Shown piece by piece: positions 8,266 through 17,613 of a stretch of DNA of 64,000 bases. Made by a program: the position numbers and the translations under genes. The stretch is taken from assembly GCA_965237985.1 (NCBI GenBank), contig OZ250161.1, positions 1 through 64,000 of the forward strand, read 5' to 3'. The notes below the pieces were generated by a model. It had not been told where the DNA came from, did no database searches, and saw only the letters and a program-made list of their open reading frames with translations. Every line of letters begins with the position of its first letter. Position 1 is the first letter of the stretch. This stretch comes from G965212025 sp965237985. GTDB taxonomy: Bacteria; Pseudomonadota; Gammaproteobacteria; Poriferisulfidales; Oxydemutatoraceae.

Positions 8266-9639
8266 ATGGATTTTATTTTTTCTTTACTGGCTTTCATTAT
8301 GGCTATCAGTGTGCTGGTGGGTTTCCACGAGTTCGGTCATCTCTGGGTCGCAAAAAAATTCGGCGTTAAAATCCTGCGCTATTCCATCGGGTTTGGCAGG
8401 CCGATATGGAAAACCCGTCGCGGTCCCGACCAGACTGAATACGTTCTTGCCAGCATTCCTTTAGGTGGTTACGTGAGAATGTTGGATGAGAGAGAAGGGG
8501 TCGTGAAGCCAGAGGAACAACATCGTGCCTTCAATCGCCAGAGTCTGAAAGCACGTTCCGCTATTGTTGCCGCTGGTCCCATCGCCAATTTTCTGCTCGC
8601 CTTTATCCTTTATTTTTTTACTTATATGCTCGGAGTGCCGGCCCAGTCGCCGGTTGTGGGTGAGGTGCCTTCCGGCTCACCCGCAGCGGTTGCCGGGCTG
8701 GAGAGGGGCGACTTGGTCGTTGTCGTGGGTGAGGAAGAAGTACGAAGTTGGCAGGAAGTGATCATGGCTCTGGTGGGGATCGATCTGCAGGCAGACTACG
8801 AAGGTTTTGCGGTACGCATACAAAAGCCGGTTTCGGGTCTGGAACAGGAGATTCAGGTGCGTGTGCAGGATTTGGATTTGCTTGATGACCCCGATGCTTT
8901 GCTGAAGCTTGGTATGCAACCGTGGCGGCCGGTCGTCGCTGCGATCATCGGAGAGTTGCTCCCTGCGGCTGCGGCAGAACGTGCCGGTTTGTTGCCTGGC
9001 GATCGCATGCTGGTTTTCCAGGGAGAAAATGTTCGGGACTGGAAACATTTTGTAGAACTGATCAGGGACGCGCCAGACGAAGTAGTGGAAATACTTGTCG
9101 AGCGAGAAGGGTTGCAGGAATCCTTCACGGTGCAGTTAGGGTCAATGATTGATGAAGGTCGCCGCGTGGGAAGACTGGGCGCGCGTGCGCAACTGCCTCC
9201 CTCTGAAGACATGAACCGCTATCGCTTCGTTCACCGCTATGGGCCGCTGCAATCCTTGCAGGAAGCCGCTCGTAAAACCTGGCAACTGACTTCTCTTACT
9301 TTTCAGGTGTTGTGGAAGCTGTTGACGGGAGAAGCTTCGGTTCGCAACCTAAGCGGGCCGATCACCATAGCCGATTATGCCGGCGACACACTGGCGGTGG
9401 GGGTCGGCGCTTTTTTGAGTTTTCTGGCTGTGCTGAGTTTGAGCATCGGCATCATCAATCTGTTGCCGATCCCGATTCTGGATGGAGGACATTTGCTTTT
9501 TTTCCTTGTCGAGTGGCTGAAAGGTTCGCCACTTTCAACCAGAGCCCAAGCTTTTGGGCAAAGTATCGGGATGGTGCTCTTGATTGGACTGATGCTGCTG
9601 GCTTTCTATAACGATTTCGTCAGGCTCGTGGAAGGCTGA
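8266..9639 (+). CDS. rseP: Site-2 intramembrane zinc metalloprotease RseP
   Basis: RseP cleaves the anti-sigma factor RseA inside the membrane in the envelope stress response and removes signal-peptide remnants. The product has 457 residues (E. coli 450). HEFGH at residues 21-25 is the zinc site in the first membrane helix. Two PDZ-like domains occupy the periplasmic loop (about 115-300), and the second zinc ligand lies in the C-terminal ILDGGHLLFF motif. It sits in the usual place before bamA. Confidence 0.95.
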   Translation: MDFIFSLLAFIMAISVLVGFHEFGHLWVAKKFGVKILRYSIGFGRPIWKTRRGPDQTEYVLASIPLGGYVRMLDEREGVVKPEEQHRAFNRQSLKARSAIVAAGPIANFLLAFILYFFTYMLGVPAQSPVVGEVPSGSPAAVAGLERGDLVVVVGEEEVRSWQEVIMALVGIDLQADYEGFAVRIQKPVSGLEQEIQVRVQDLDLLDDPDALLKLGMQPWRPVVAAIIGELLPAAAAERAGLLPGDRMLVFQGENVRDWKHFVELIRDAPDEVVEILVEREGLQESFTVQLGSMIDEGRRVGRLGARAQLPPSEDMNRYRFVHRYGPLQSLQEAARKTWQLTSLTFQVLWKLLTGEASVRNLSGPITIADYAGDTLAVGVGAFLSFLAVLSLSIGIINLLPIPILDGGHLLFFLVEWLKGSPLSTRAQAFGQSIGMVLLIGLMLLAFYNDFVRLVEG

Positions 9640-9731
9640 ACAATCAGGATTTCTGGTTATTACCCGTACTTGCCGCCATTCCGCTTGAAAAAAGCTTTGC
9701 TTTGTTCGAGTTGCTGTTCTCTGGCCCACAG

Positions 9732-12011
9732 ATGTTGCGTTTTGCGCTAGGCTTTTTGTTGCTGTCGTCATCGCTGGCAGTGGTTGCCGAGACTTTCAGG
9801 GTTGATCGCATTGATTTCCAAGGTTTGGACAGAGTGGATGAAGGCCTTGCTTTGCGTTTGCTTAATCTGCGGGTCAGTGAGCCTTTTTCCGAGGAAGCAA
9901 CTCCAGAAGTCATAGAAAGTCTTTACCGAAGTGGCTATTTTGAAGACGTGAGGCTTTATCGCAGAGGCAATGGTCTGTTGATTCAAGTCCAGGAGCGCCC
10001 GGGCATCGTTGGCATCACGATTGAGGGAAACAAACGCATTGAAACAGATGCATTGCTCGAGGCGTTGGAGCGGGTGGACATCGCCCCGGGAAAAGTGCTG
10101 GATTACACCGCCCTGGCACGGGTTCGAGAAGAATTGCTGCAGCAATACGGTGTCCAGGGGCGCTACGGCGCGCGTGTAGAGGCGCAAACCACCAGGCTGT
10201 CCGACAATAGGGTACAAATCACAATCCGCATCAACGAGGGCACACTGGCAACCATCAAAGACATCAGAATCCTCGGGAACTACACGGTGACGCGCGATAC
10301 AATTTTGGACGCATTGCAATCCGGCACTGTACCGTGGTACGAATTCTGGAGCAGCCGGGACAATTATTCGCAATTGAAACTGGCTGCAGACCTGGAAACC
10401 ATCAGGCAAATTTATCTGGACCGCGGTTATCTCGATTTCAAGGTCAAGAACACGCATGTTTCTTTGTCTTTGAATCGGAAAAATATTCGCATCACGATTG
10501 TGCTCAGCGAAGGTGGCAGGTACCGGGTTTCCGGGCACGAACTGGCCGGCAAAAGAATCCTGCCGAAACAGGAGCTTGAAAAAGTGATGAAGCTGCCGAA
10601 AGGAAAGTTTTATTCACAAAAAACAGCAGTCGCTTCGGGGAAAGTCATCGAACTGAAATTAGGCTACGCGGGTTACGCATTTGCCAAAGTAGATATTATT
10701 CCTGATCGGGATGTGGAACGGGGAACGGTTAAAGTGGTTTTTCTCATCCGGCCCGGTAGAAAAACGTATGTGCGCAGAATTAATTTTTATGGCAACAGCG
10801 ATACCGACGACCAGGTTTTTCGCCAAGAAATGCGTCAACTGGAAGGGGCGGTGTATTCAGCCAGAAAACTTGAGCTTTCAGAAGCTCGTTTGCGGCGTCT
10901 GCGGTTTGTCGAGTCGCTTAAAGTTGAAAAAGTGCTGGTTCCTGAAGCCAGCGATCAAATCGACCTGGACTTTTACCTGCAGGAAAGATGGTCCGGAAGT
11001 TTCAACGCCTCTCTGGGCTATTCAAATGACTCCGGTGCGATTCTTTCCTTCGGCATCAAACAGGATAATTTTCTGGGTTCCGGGAAAAGAGTCTCTCTTT
11101 CCTTTTCCAACACGGAATCTACAAATGCCTATGGCTTTAATGTTTACGATCCGTTTTACACTATCGACGGCATCAGCCGCACTTTGTCACTCAGCTACCG
11201 TGAAGTTGATTACGGCAACCGTGACACTTCCGCTTCCAACAGCGAAGAATATAGTGCCGGAATAAATTGGGGCATTCCCATTTCCGAAAATGATTCTTTC
11301 CTGGTTGGCGGCAAAGTACAGGACATTTCAATTATGGCCAACATGCAGTCTCCAGATGAAGTTGTGAATTTCCTGAACCGTGAAGGGAATAATTTCTTCA
11401 ACTACGTGCTCAATTTCGGTTTTGCTTACGATACCAGAGATCGTGCTATTTTCGCCACTGATGGTGCAACTTTTCAAGCCAACGTCAGCTGGTACCTGCC
11501 GTTCAGCGATCTGAACTACTACAAGTTCGGTCTCAGCGGCAGAAAATACTATCCCTTGGCGGACAGCGGTTTCGTGTTGAGTGCGCGCAGCAGGGTTTCC
11601 TATGCACATAGATACGGAGAAACCTCGGAAGTGCCGTATTATGATCGTTTCTATGGGGGCGGCGCGAACAGTCTGCGAGGTTATCGTGCACACTCACTGG
11701 GACCCAAGGACGCCAATAATGACGCCTTGGGAGGCAATTTCAGGATTCTTGGCAACTTGGATGTTTATTTGCCGCAGGCCTGGTTTGCCAATGGCACAAA
11801 CACTCGTTTCGGATTGTTTTTGGATGTCGGCAATGTTTACGGGGAAATCGGAGATTTTTCTTCCCTTTCCACTTTGCGCAGTTCAGCTGGCGTGACCATG
11901 CAATGGCTGACCGCCTTGGGAGGGCTGGAAATCAGCTTCGCGAAGCCGCTGAGGGATGAACCTGGCGACCGTACTGAAACTTTTCAATTAGATTTGGGCA
12001 CATCGTTTTAA
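9732..12011 (+). CDS. bamA: Outer membrane protein assembly factor BamA
   Basis: BamA is the Omp85 insertase that folds beta-barrel proteins into the outer membrane. I chose the ATG at 9732, giving 759 residues, because it begins a clean signal peptide (MLRFALGFLLLSSSLAVVA, cleavage before ETF). An upstream in-frame TTG at 9702 would spoil it. Five POTRA repeats span about residues 20-410, followed by a barrel. The loop-6 motif is present as SLRGYRAHSLGPK (usually RGF), and the protein ends in Phe, as expected for the barrel signal. skp follows after two bases. Confidence 0.95.
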   Translation: MLRFALGFLLLSSSLAVVAETFRVDRIDFQGLDRVDEGLALRLLNLRVSEPFSEEATPEVIESLYRSGYFEDVRLYRRGNGLLIQVQERPGIVGITIEGNKRIETDALLEALERVDIAPGKVLDYTALARVREELLQQYGVQGRYGARVEAQTTRLSDNRVQITIRINEGTLATIKDIRILGNYTVTRDTILDALQSGTVPWYEFWSSRDNYSQLKLAADLETIRQIYLDRGYLDFKVKNTHVSLSLNRKNIRITIVLSEGGRYRVSGHELAGKRILPKQELEKVMKLPKGKFYSQKTAVASGKVIELKLGYAGYAFAKVDIIPDRDVERGTVKVVFLIRPGRKTYVRRINFYGNSDTDDQVFRQEMRQLEGAVYSARKLELSEARLRRLRFVESLKVEKVLVPEASDQIDLDFYLQERWSGSFNASLGYSNDSGAILSFGIKQDNFLGSGKRVSLSFSNTESTNAYGFNVYDPFYTIDGISRTLSLSYREVDYGNRDTSASNSEEYSAGINWGIPISENDSFLVGGKVQDISIMANMQSPDEVVNFLNREGNNFFNYVLNFGFAYDTRDRAIFATDGATFQANVSWYLPFSDLNYYKFGLSGRKYYPLADSGFVLSARSRVSYAHRYGETSEVPYYDRFYGGGANSLRGYRAHSLGPKDANNDALGGNFRILGNLDVYLPQAWFANGTNTRFGLFLDVGNVYGEIGDFSSLSTLRSSAGVTMQWLTALGGLEISFAKPLRDEPGDRTETFQLDLGTSF

Positions 12012-12025
12012 CCATGGAAACCATC

Positions 12026-12562
12026 ATGCGAACATTCCTCCTTTTTGTTGTTTTATTGCTGTTGTCGTGGGAAGGGGCTTGGGCGCAGGGGACACGTATC
12101 GGCGTTGTAGACCTGTCTTTTCTGATTGCCAATGCGCCTCAGGCCATCAGCGTAAAAAGACGATTGGAGCGAGAGTTTGAGCCTCGGCAGGAAGTGCTTG
12201 AGGACTGTGTGGAGGAACTGACGCAGTTGCAGGCGAGTGTACGCAGGGCATCAGGAAGCAAAAACGAGAGCCATACCAAGCGTCAGGTTGCGAAGTTTCA
12301 AAAAAAACAAAGAAGGTGTGCCGAGCTGAGAACAGAATTCCGGGAAGACCTCTCCAAGCGGAACAACAGCGAGATGAAGTCTTTTATAGACTTGGTGACC
12401 AGCATCACTGATGCCATTGCCGTGAAACGGAAACTTGACTTGGTACTGAAGGCGGACGCCGCCCTGTTTGTGACCAATTCGACCAATATCACTGCAGAAA
12501 TTATGAAAGGACTTGAACGACATGGCAGTCCGGAACCGAAGTCTCGTAAAAAGAAACCTTAG
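12026..12562 (+). CDS. skp: Periplasmic chaperone Skp/OmpH
   Basis: Skp holds unfolded outer-membrane proteins on their way to BamA. The product has 178 residues from the ATG at 12026, which gives a standard signal peptide (MRTFLLFVVLLLLSWEGAWA, cleavage before QG). An ATG four codons upstream (12014) is also possible. The mature protein begins RIGVVDLSFL, like other Skp proteins, then has a long charged helical region (the tentacles). It ends with a beta segment containing LVLKADAALFV and ITAEIMK. It lies between bamA and lpxD, the normal context. Confidence 0.9.
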   Translation: MRTFLLFVVLLLLSWEGAWAQGTRIGVVDLSFLIANAPQAISVKRRLEREFEPRQEVLEDCVEELTQLQASVRRASGSKNESHTKRQVAKFQKKQRRCAELRTEFREDLSKRNNSEMKSFIDLVTSITDAIAVKRKLDLVLKADAALFVTNSTNITAEIMKGLERHGSPEPKSRKKKP

Positions 12563-12604
12563 GTTTTTGGGTGCGGTTTTTGTAACTGTCACCCAGGTCA
12601 GTCG

Positions 12605-13693
12605 GTGAGCGATAAGAGCACTGAAAGTCCCCGCTTGGAACTCGGTGAACTTGCCGACCGTATCGGTGCGCTTTTGCAAGGCGATAAAGCGGTTCTGGTA
12701 GACGGAATTGCCAGCCTGGCAAGTGCCAGGCCCGGAAAAGTATCGCCGTTTCTGGATAAAAAGCTGTGGGAGCAGGCCGGAAAATCTTTAGCGTCGGCAT
12801 TGATTGTTCCGGAGGGCATGGACTGTGCAGGGATCCGTGCGGCAACACTAAGCAGCAAAACCCCCCAGATGGCATTTGCCAAAGCTATGCGGATCTTTGC
12901 TGCCAAGACCTGTTGTTTTCATGGCATACATCCAAGCGTCACAGTTGCCGCAACCGCTGTTTTGGCGGATGATGTGGATATAGGACCGGGTGCTGTGCTG
13001 GGTTCGGATGTGAGGGTCGGAGCTGGGACCACTATCGGGGATAATGTTGTTTTGGGGGCCGGTTGTCGCTTGGGCGCGCGCTGTGTAATTTGTGCCGGTG
13101 TGGTGATTGAGCGTGGGGTTCGTATGGGAGACGATGTGTTGGTCCAGTCAGGAGCGGTTATCGGTGCGGATGGTTTTGGCTTTGCCAGTGATGGTGACAA
13201 GTGGTTCAGAATTGTGCACACGGGGTCAGTGCGAATTGGAAATGCCGTGTCTATTGGGCCCTTGACCAGCATCTCGCGAGGTACTTTGGATGACACGGTG
13301 GTGGAAGACGGCGTCATTATCGATGCGCAGGTGCTCGTGGCACACAACGTTCACATTGGAGAAAACACGGCAATTGCGGGACGGACTTCCATAGCCGGCA
13401 GCACAAGAATTGGTGCCCGTTGTCAGATAGGCGGTGCTGTCGGCATCTCGGAACATTTGCAGATCTGTGATGATGTTGTGCTGGGCGCCATGTCACGGGT
13501 TGTAGCTTCCATCGACAAAAGAGGCTATTACGCATCACATTTTCCTTTGCAGACCGCTACCTCTTCAGCCCGTAACTCTCTATTGATTACCAGGCTGGGA
13601 AGCCTGTTCAAGCGTGTGCGTCAATTGGAGAAACAATTGGCGAGGACCGTGGAAGGACCGCAGGAAAAATTTACCGGTGGAGAGAAGAAATGA
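12605..13693 (+). CDS. lpxD: UDP-3-O-acylglucosamine N-acyltransferase
   Basis: LpxD adds the second acyl chain in lipid A synthesis. The 362-residue product (E. coli 341) has a short N-terminal uridine-binding domain and a long left-handed beta-helix of hexapeptide repeats (about residues 105-290, e.g. VTVAATAVLADDVDIGPGA). The family motif GADGFGFA is present, and the catalytic His lies in AHNVHIGENTAIAG. It ends with a C-terminal helix. The start is GTG. It overlaps fabZ by four bases (ATGA). Confidence 0.94.
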   Translation: MSDKSTESPRLELGELADRIGALLQGDKAVLVDGIASLASARPGKVSPFLDKKLWEQAGKSLASALIVPEGMDCAGIRAATLSSKTPQMAFAKAMRIFAAKTCCFHGIHPSVTVAATAVLADDVDIGPGAVLGSDVRVGAGTTIGDNVVLGAGCRLGARCVICAGVVIERGVRMGDDVLVQSGAVIGADGFGFASDGDKWFRIVHTGSVRIGNAVSIGPLTSISRGTLDDTVVEDGVIIDAQVLVAHNVHIGENTAIAGRTSIAGSTRIGARCQIGGAVGISEHLQICDDVVLGAMSRVVASIDKRGYYASHFPLQTATSSARNSLLITRLGSLFKRVRQLEKQLARTVEGPQEKFTGGEKK

Positions 13694-14133
13694 CGGAAAT
13701 TTCTATTTCAGAAATCACGAAAATGTTGCCGCACGATTACCCTTTTTTGTTGGTTGACAGGGTTCTGGATGTGGTTGCCAACGAAAAAATCAGGGCCTTG
13801 AAAAACGTCAGTTACAACGAACCCTTTTTTCGAGGTCATTTTCCTGACAGTCCGCTTTTCCCTGGCGTGCTGATGATTGAAGCCCTTGCACAGACTGCCG
13901 GTCTGTTGGTCCTGCATTCAACAGGCCAGCGCCATCACCAAGGGGCACGCATGTTTTTGACAGGCGTCGACAGAGTGCGTTTCAAAAGACAGGTTGTTCC
14001 CGGAGACAGCTTGATTCTGGAAGTTAAAAAAGACCGCTGCCGTGGGGCTCATTATGTTTTTTCTGGTAATGCTTCGGTGGCGGGAGAGCTCGCAACTGCG
14101 GCAACCTTGCGGCTGATTGTTTCCCAGGATTGA
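13690..14133 (+). CDS. fabZ: 3-hydroxyacyl-ACP dehydratase FabZ
   Basis: FabZ dehydrates 3-hydroxyacyl-ACP in fatty acid elongation and competes with the Lpx enzymes for hydroxyacyl-ACP. The hot-dog fold protein has 147 residues. It contains MLPHDYPFLLVDRVL, the catalytic His in FRGHFPDSPLFPGVL and the catalytic Glu in MIEALAQTAG. It overlaps lpxD and is followed one base later by lpxA, as in most gammaproteobacteria. Confidence 0.96.
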   Translation: MTEISISEITKMLPHDYPFLLVDRVLDVVANEKIRALKNVSYNEPFFRGHFPDSPLFPGVLMIEALAQTAGLLVLHSTGQRHHQGARMFLTGVDRVRFKRQVVPGDSLILEVKKDRCRGAHYVFSGNASVAGELATAATLRLIVSQD

Positions 14134-14134
14134 C

Positions 14135-14959
14135 ATGCCTGCCGTCGGGCCACTGGAGCAGTTGGGCATCGCCGGTGGGAAAGCGATCCATGAGACTGCC
14201 ATCGTCAGCAGCCATGCTGAAATCGGTGATGGTGTGCGGATCGGTCCGGGATCCATCGTGGGTGCGCACGTAAAAATAGGTTCGGGATGCGAATTGGGTG
14301 CCTACGTGGTCGTGTCAGGCCACACGACCATTGGCCTGGACAACAAAATCTACCATTTCTGCACCTTCGGCGGAGCTCCCCAGGACATGAGGTACGCTGG
14401 CGAAAATACGTCCCTGATCGTAGGTGACGGCAACGTGTTCCGTGAATATTGCTCGGTGCACTCTGGTACGGTATCCGGTTTGGGGAAAACTGTGGTTGGA
14501 AGTCACAATTGGATCATGTCTTATGTGCACATCGCTCATGATTGTGTGCTTGGCAATCACTCGATACTTGCCAACAACACCGCTTTTTCCGGGCACGTCA
14601 GGGCTGAAGATTATGTCGTGTGCGGTGGCTATACGCTGGTGCCTCAGCATCGTCGGATCGGTTGTCACGCCTACACTGGCGGGGCTACGAAATTGGTCAG
14701 GGATGTTGCTCCTTATACCTGTGTTTCCGGTATCCCCGCATATTGCCGCGGTATCAACAAAGTGGGATTGGAGCGAAAAGGGTTCAGCTCGGAGTTGCGG
14801 CGGGCTTTGTATTACGCCTACCGCAAGGTGCTCAAAGAAAACTGCACGGAAGAGATGCCGGAATTGAAAAGACTCGCGGAAACCTATCCCGAGGTGAAAC
14901 ACTTTCTTGGTTTCATCAGGAAAAGTGAAGTCGGTGTCATTCGTCCGGCAGTGCCATAG
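14135..14959 (+). CDS. lpxA: UDP-N-acetylglucosamine O-acyltransferase
   Basis: LpxA performs the first step of lipid A synthesis. The 274-residue product (E. coli 262) is a hexapeptide-repeat beta-helix. It contains IGLDNKIYHFCTFGGAPQDM, the catalytic His in HIAHDCVLGNH, and the C-terminal helical domain (LKRLAETYPEVKHFL). I chose the ATG at 14135, one base after the fabZ stop; a frame opening at 14117 would overlap fabZ. lpxB, which usually follows, is absent, and the region downstream is occupied by ggt repeat copies. Confidence 0.94.
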   Translation: MPAVGPLEQLGIAGGKAIHETAIVSSHAEIGDGVRIGPGSIVGAHVKIGSGCELGAYVVVSGHTTIGLDNKIYHFCTFGGAPQDMRYAGENTSLIVGDGNVFREYCSVHSGTVSGLGKTVVGSHNWIMSYVHIAHDCVLGNHSILANNTAFSGHVRAEDYVVCGGYTLVPQHRRIGCHAYTGGATKLVRDVAPYTCVSGIPAYCRGINKVGLERKGFSSELRRALYYAYRKVLKENCTEEMPELKRLAETYPEVKHFLGFIRKSEVGVIRPAVP

Positions 14960-14999
14960 CGTTCAAGCTGCCGGCGAAACCATTGGGAGCGCCGGCACG

Positions 15000-15840
15000 G
15001 GAAACACACAACAAGAGTCATGACCTGCCGGGTTTTTCCAGCCCTGCGAGATCGGTTCAAGGCTTGGCGGTTGCCGCGTTTTTCACCATTGCCATGCCGA
15101 TGCCGCGCGGGTCGACCGCAGCTTCCAGCGCACCGTTGGATTTTTCTATAAGCACCGCCTGCATGTTTCCCCAGCTTCTGCCCAAGGGCTTGAGAATGTG
15201 CCCCATTTTTTCCAAAGATTCCAGCAATGGCGATGTAAAGACTCCAGGTTCCATTTGTACGACATCCGGAAGATATTGATGGTGAAAACGTTTGCGAGAA
15301 ACGATTTCCTGCGCGTCACCACCTTTCAAAAATTCCAGAATACCGAGCAAGACCATGGTGATGATGCGGCTTCCTCCCGGTGTTCCGAGAACCGCTATGC
15401 GTTCATGGGTTTCCACAAAACTGGGACACACAACAAGAGTCATGATCTGCCGGGTTTTTCCAGCCCTGCGAGAGCGGTTCAAGGCTTGGCGGTTGCGCCA
15501 TGCATGCCGATGCCGCGCGGGTCGACCGCAGCTTCCAGCGCACCGTTGGATTTTTCTATAAGCACCGCCTGCATGTTTCCCCAGCTTCTACCCAAGGGCT
15601 TGAGAATGTGCCCCATTTTTTCCAAAGATTCCAACAATGGCGATGTAAAGACTCCAGGTTCCATTTGTACGACATCCGGAAGATATTGATGGTGAAAACG
15701 TTTGCGAGAAACGACTTCCTGCGCGTCACCACCTTTCAAAAATTCCAGAATACCGAGCAAGACCATGGTGATGATGCGGCTTCCTCCCGGTGTTCCGAGA
15801 ACCGCTATGCGTTCATGGGTTTCCACAAAACTGGGACACA
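15000..15840 (-). repeat. Tandem copies of the ggt 3' end (two extra units)
   Basis: Two units (about 15000-15420 and 15421-15830) repeat the last ~122 codons of ggt plus roughly 50 bp of downstream sequence. The third occurrence belongs to the intact gene. Junctions read CCACAAAACTGGGACACACAA, while the outermost flank beside lpxA reads CGGGAAACACACAA. Unit lengths differ (421 and 410 bp) because the middle copy lacks about 11 bp near the gene end. Scattered single-base differences show that the copies are separate. Only a GGG is obviously shared at the junction. Confidence 0.93.
15057..15482 (-). pseudogene. ggt C-terminal fragment, distal copy
   Basis: An open frame of about 141 codons begins with junction-encoded residues (MNRSRRAGKTRQ...) and then runs into the authentic GGT C-terminus from SFVETHERIAVLG to the final ATAKP. 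It lacks the N-terminal subunit and the catalytic Thr, so it cannot form an active enzyme. Confidence 0.85.
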
Positions 15841-15892
15841 CAACAAGAGTCATGACCTGCCGGGTTTTTCCAGCCCTGCGAGATCGGTTCAA
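15479..15892 (-). pseudogene. ggt C-terminal fragment, middle copy
   Basis: A 137-codon frame, the same in plan as the distal copy. It differs by a short deletion near the end (GIGMHGATAKP instead of GIGMAMVKNAATAKP) and an I-to-V change. It overlaps the stop of the intact ggt by four bases. Confidence 0.85.
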
Positions 15893-17568
15893 GGCTTGGC
15901 GGTTGCCGCGTTTTTCACCATTGCCATGCCGATGCCGCGCGGGTCGACCGCAGCTTCCAGCGCACCGTTGGATTTTTCTATAAGCACCGCCTGCATGTTT
16001 CCCCAGCTTCTACCCAAGGGCTTGAGAATGTGCCCCATTTTTTCCAAAGATTCCAATAATGGCGATGTAAAGACTCCAGGTTCCATTTGTACGACATCCG
16101 GAAGATATTGATGGTGAAAACGTTTGCGAGAAACGATTTCCTGCGCGTCACCACCTTTCAAAAATTCCAGAATACCGAGCAAGACCATGGTGATGATGCG
16201 GCTTCCTCCCGGTGTTCCGAGAACCGCTATGCGTTCATGGGTTTCCACAAAACTAGGGCTCATGCTGGATAACATGCGCTTTCCGGGTGCGATCGCGTTG
16301 GCTTCTCCGCCGGTTAGCCCATAGGCGTTTGGTACCCCTGGTTGAATGGAAAAATCGTCCATTTCATTGTTAAGCAGAACTCCGGTTTGGGGAGAAATGT
16401 AGCCGGATCCAAACGATGTATTGATCGACATGGTTGCTGCGACCAGGTTGCCATGGCTGTCGGCAATGGAGAAATGCGTGGTGTCCAGACCTTTTTGTGG
16501 GGAAACCGTCGACAGTGCGGTGCTACGGCTGGCGCGGTCCCTGAGGATGGTGCTGGCAAGTTTTCTGGCGTGGCGCATGCCACGAAGTTTCTTGAGGGGA
16601 ACTGCCACATAATCCTGGTCGCCAAGATAGGTTGCGCGGTCCCGGTACGCGCGGCGCATGGTTTCAATCAGCAAATGCTCTGATAGAGGGTGCCATTCCT
16701 GAGGGTCGAAAACAGACAGCATATTGAAAATTTCATTCAAGGCGATACCGCCTGAGGAGGGCAGGGAAGCCGTAGTGATGGTGGAGCCGGCGTAATGAAA
16801 AATGAAGGGAGTTCGTTCGATGACCCGGTACTGCTGAAGGTCTGCCTGTGACCAGATGCCGCCACTGCGGCGAACGTCGGTGATCAGATCGTGTGCGACT
16901 TGGCCGGCATAAAAACCGTTCCTGCCGTTTTTCGCGATGATTTCCAGGGTCCGTGCCAGTTGCGGCTGCTTGATGATGTGGCCACTGGCAGGGACATTGT
17001 CGTTCACTAAAAGCGTCTCTGCCGACGCCGTGTAACGTCTCAGTACTTCAAGTCTGCGTCTGGCGCGTTGCCGGTATCTGCTGTCGACCGCGAAGCCGAG
17101 ACGTGCGGCTTTGATTGCCGGGGCCAGTAATTCTTCGAGTGACCGGGAACCATAATGTTTGCTGATATGAGCAAGCGCTGCCGGAACACCGGGAATACCT
17201 GCCGCGGCTGGTCCGTTTAATGATTTTCCAGGAATGACCTTGTTGTTTTCGTCCAAGTACATGCCAGGTGTTGCCGACAAGGGTGCTCGCTCGCGTCCAT
17301 CGATCATAACGGAGCGCCGGTCTCGCGAGTTGTAAAGCAACCAGAAACCGCCGCCGCCGATGCCGCAGGAATAAGTTTCCACTACAGACAGCATGGCAGT
17401 GACGGTGACCGCGGCATCAAAGGCGTTGCCGCCGGTCGAAAGTACGGCGGCACCAGCACGGGTAGCTGCCGGGTGGGCAGTGGCAATTGCGTAAGCGTCG
17501 CTTGCGGCCCCGGTTCCCCCAGGCAGGAAAAGCCATATCCAAAAGTAGAGAATGCCGACTGTGCGCAT
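15889..17568 (-). CDS. ggt: Gamma-glutamyltransferase (gamma-glutamyltranspeptidase)
   Basis: GGT is a periplasmic or secreted N-terminal-nucleophile hydrolase that cleaves gamma-glutamyl bonds of glutathione and related compounds. The 559-residue precursor has a signal peptide (residues 1 to about 22), the large-subunit motifs GGNAFDAAV and GIGGGGFWL, and the autoprocessing/nucleophile Thr at about T363 in DTTHFSIAD. The small subunit contains GTPGGSRI. This is the only complete copy; its last ~122 codons are repeated twice downstream. It is transcribed toward lpxA, convergent with the lipid A cluster. Confidence 0.93.
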   Translation of the reverse strand: MRTVGILYFWIWLFLPGGTGAASDAYAIATAHPAATRAGAAVLSTGGNAFDAAVTVTAMLSVVETYSCGIGGGGFWLLYNSRDRRSVMIDGRERAPLSATPGMYLDENNKVIPGKSLNGPAAAGIPGVPAALAHISKHYGSRSLEELLAPAIKAARLGFAVDSRYRQRARRRLEVLRRYTASAETLLVNDNVPASGHIIKQPQLARTLEIIAKNGRNGFYAGQVAHDLITDVRRSGGIWSQADLQQYRVIERTPFIFHYAGSTITTASLPSSGGIALNEIFNMLSVFDPQEWHPLSEHLLIETMRRAYRDRATYLGDQDYVAVPLKKLRGMRHARKLASTILRDRASRSTALSTVSPQKGLDTTHFSIADSHGNLVAATMSINTSFGSGYISPQTGVLLNNEMDDFSIQPGVPNAYGLTGGEANAIAPGKRMLSSMSPSFVETHERIAVLGTPGGSRIITMVLLGILEFLKGGDAQEIVSRKRFHHQYLPDVVQMEPGVFTSPLLESLEKMGHILKPLGRSWGNMQAVLIEKSNGALEAAVDPRGIGMAMVKNAATAKP

Positions 17569-17613
17569 GAGGCTATGGTAATAGGACTGGTGCGGACAGC
17601 GACATTTCAGCTC

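Noticed and set aside
15057..16272. Forward-strand frames over the ggt repeats
   Set aside because: They are antisense shadows of the ggt copies, which match a known family on the minus strand.
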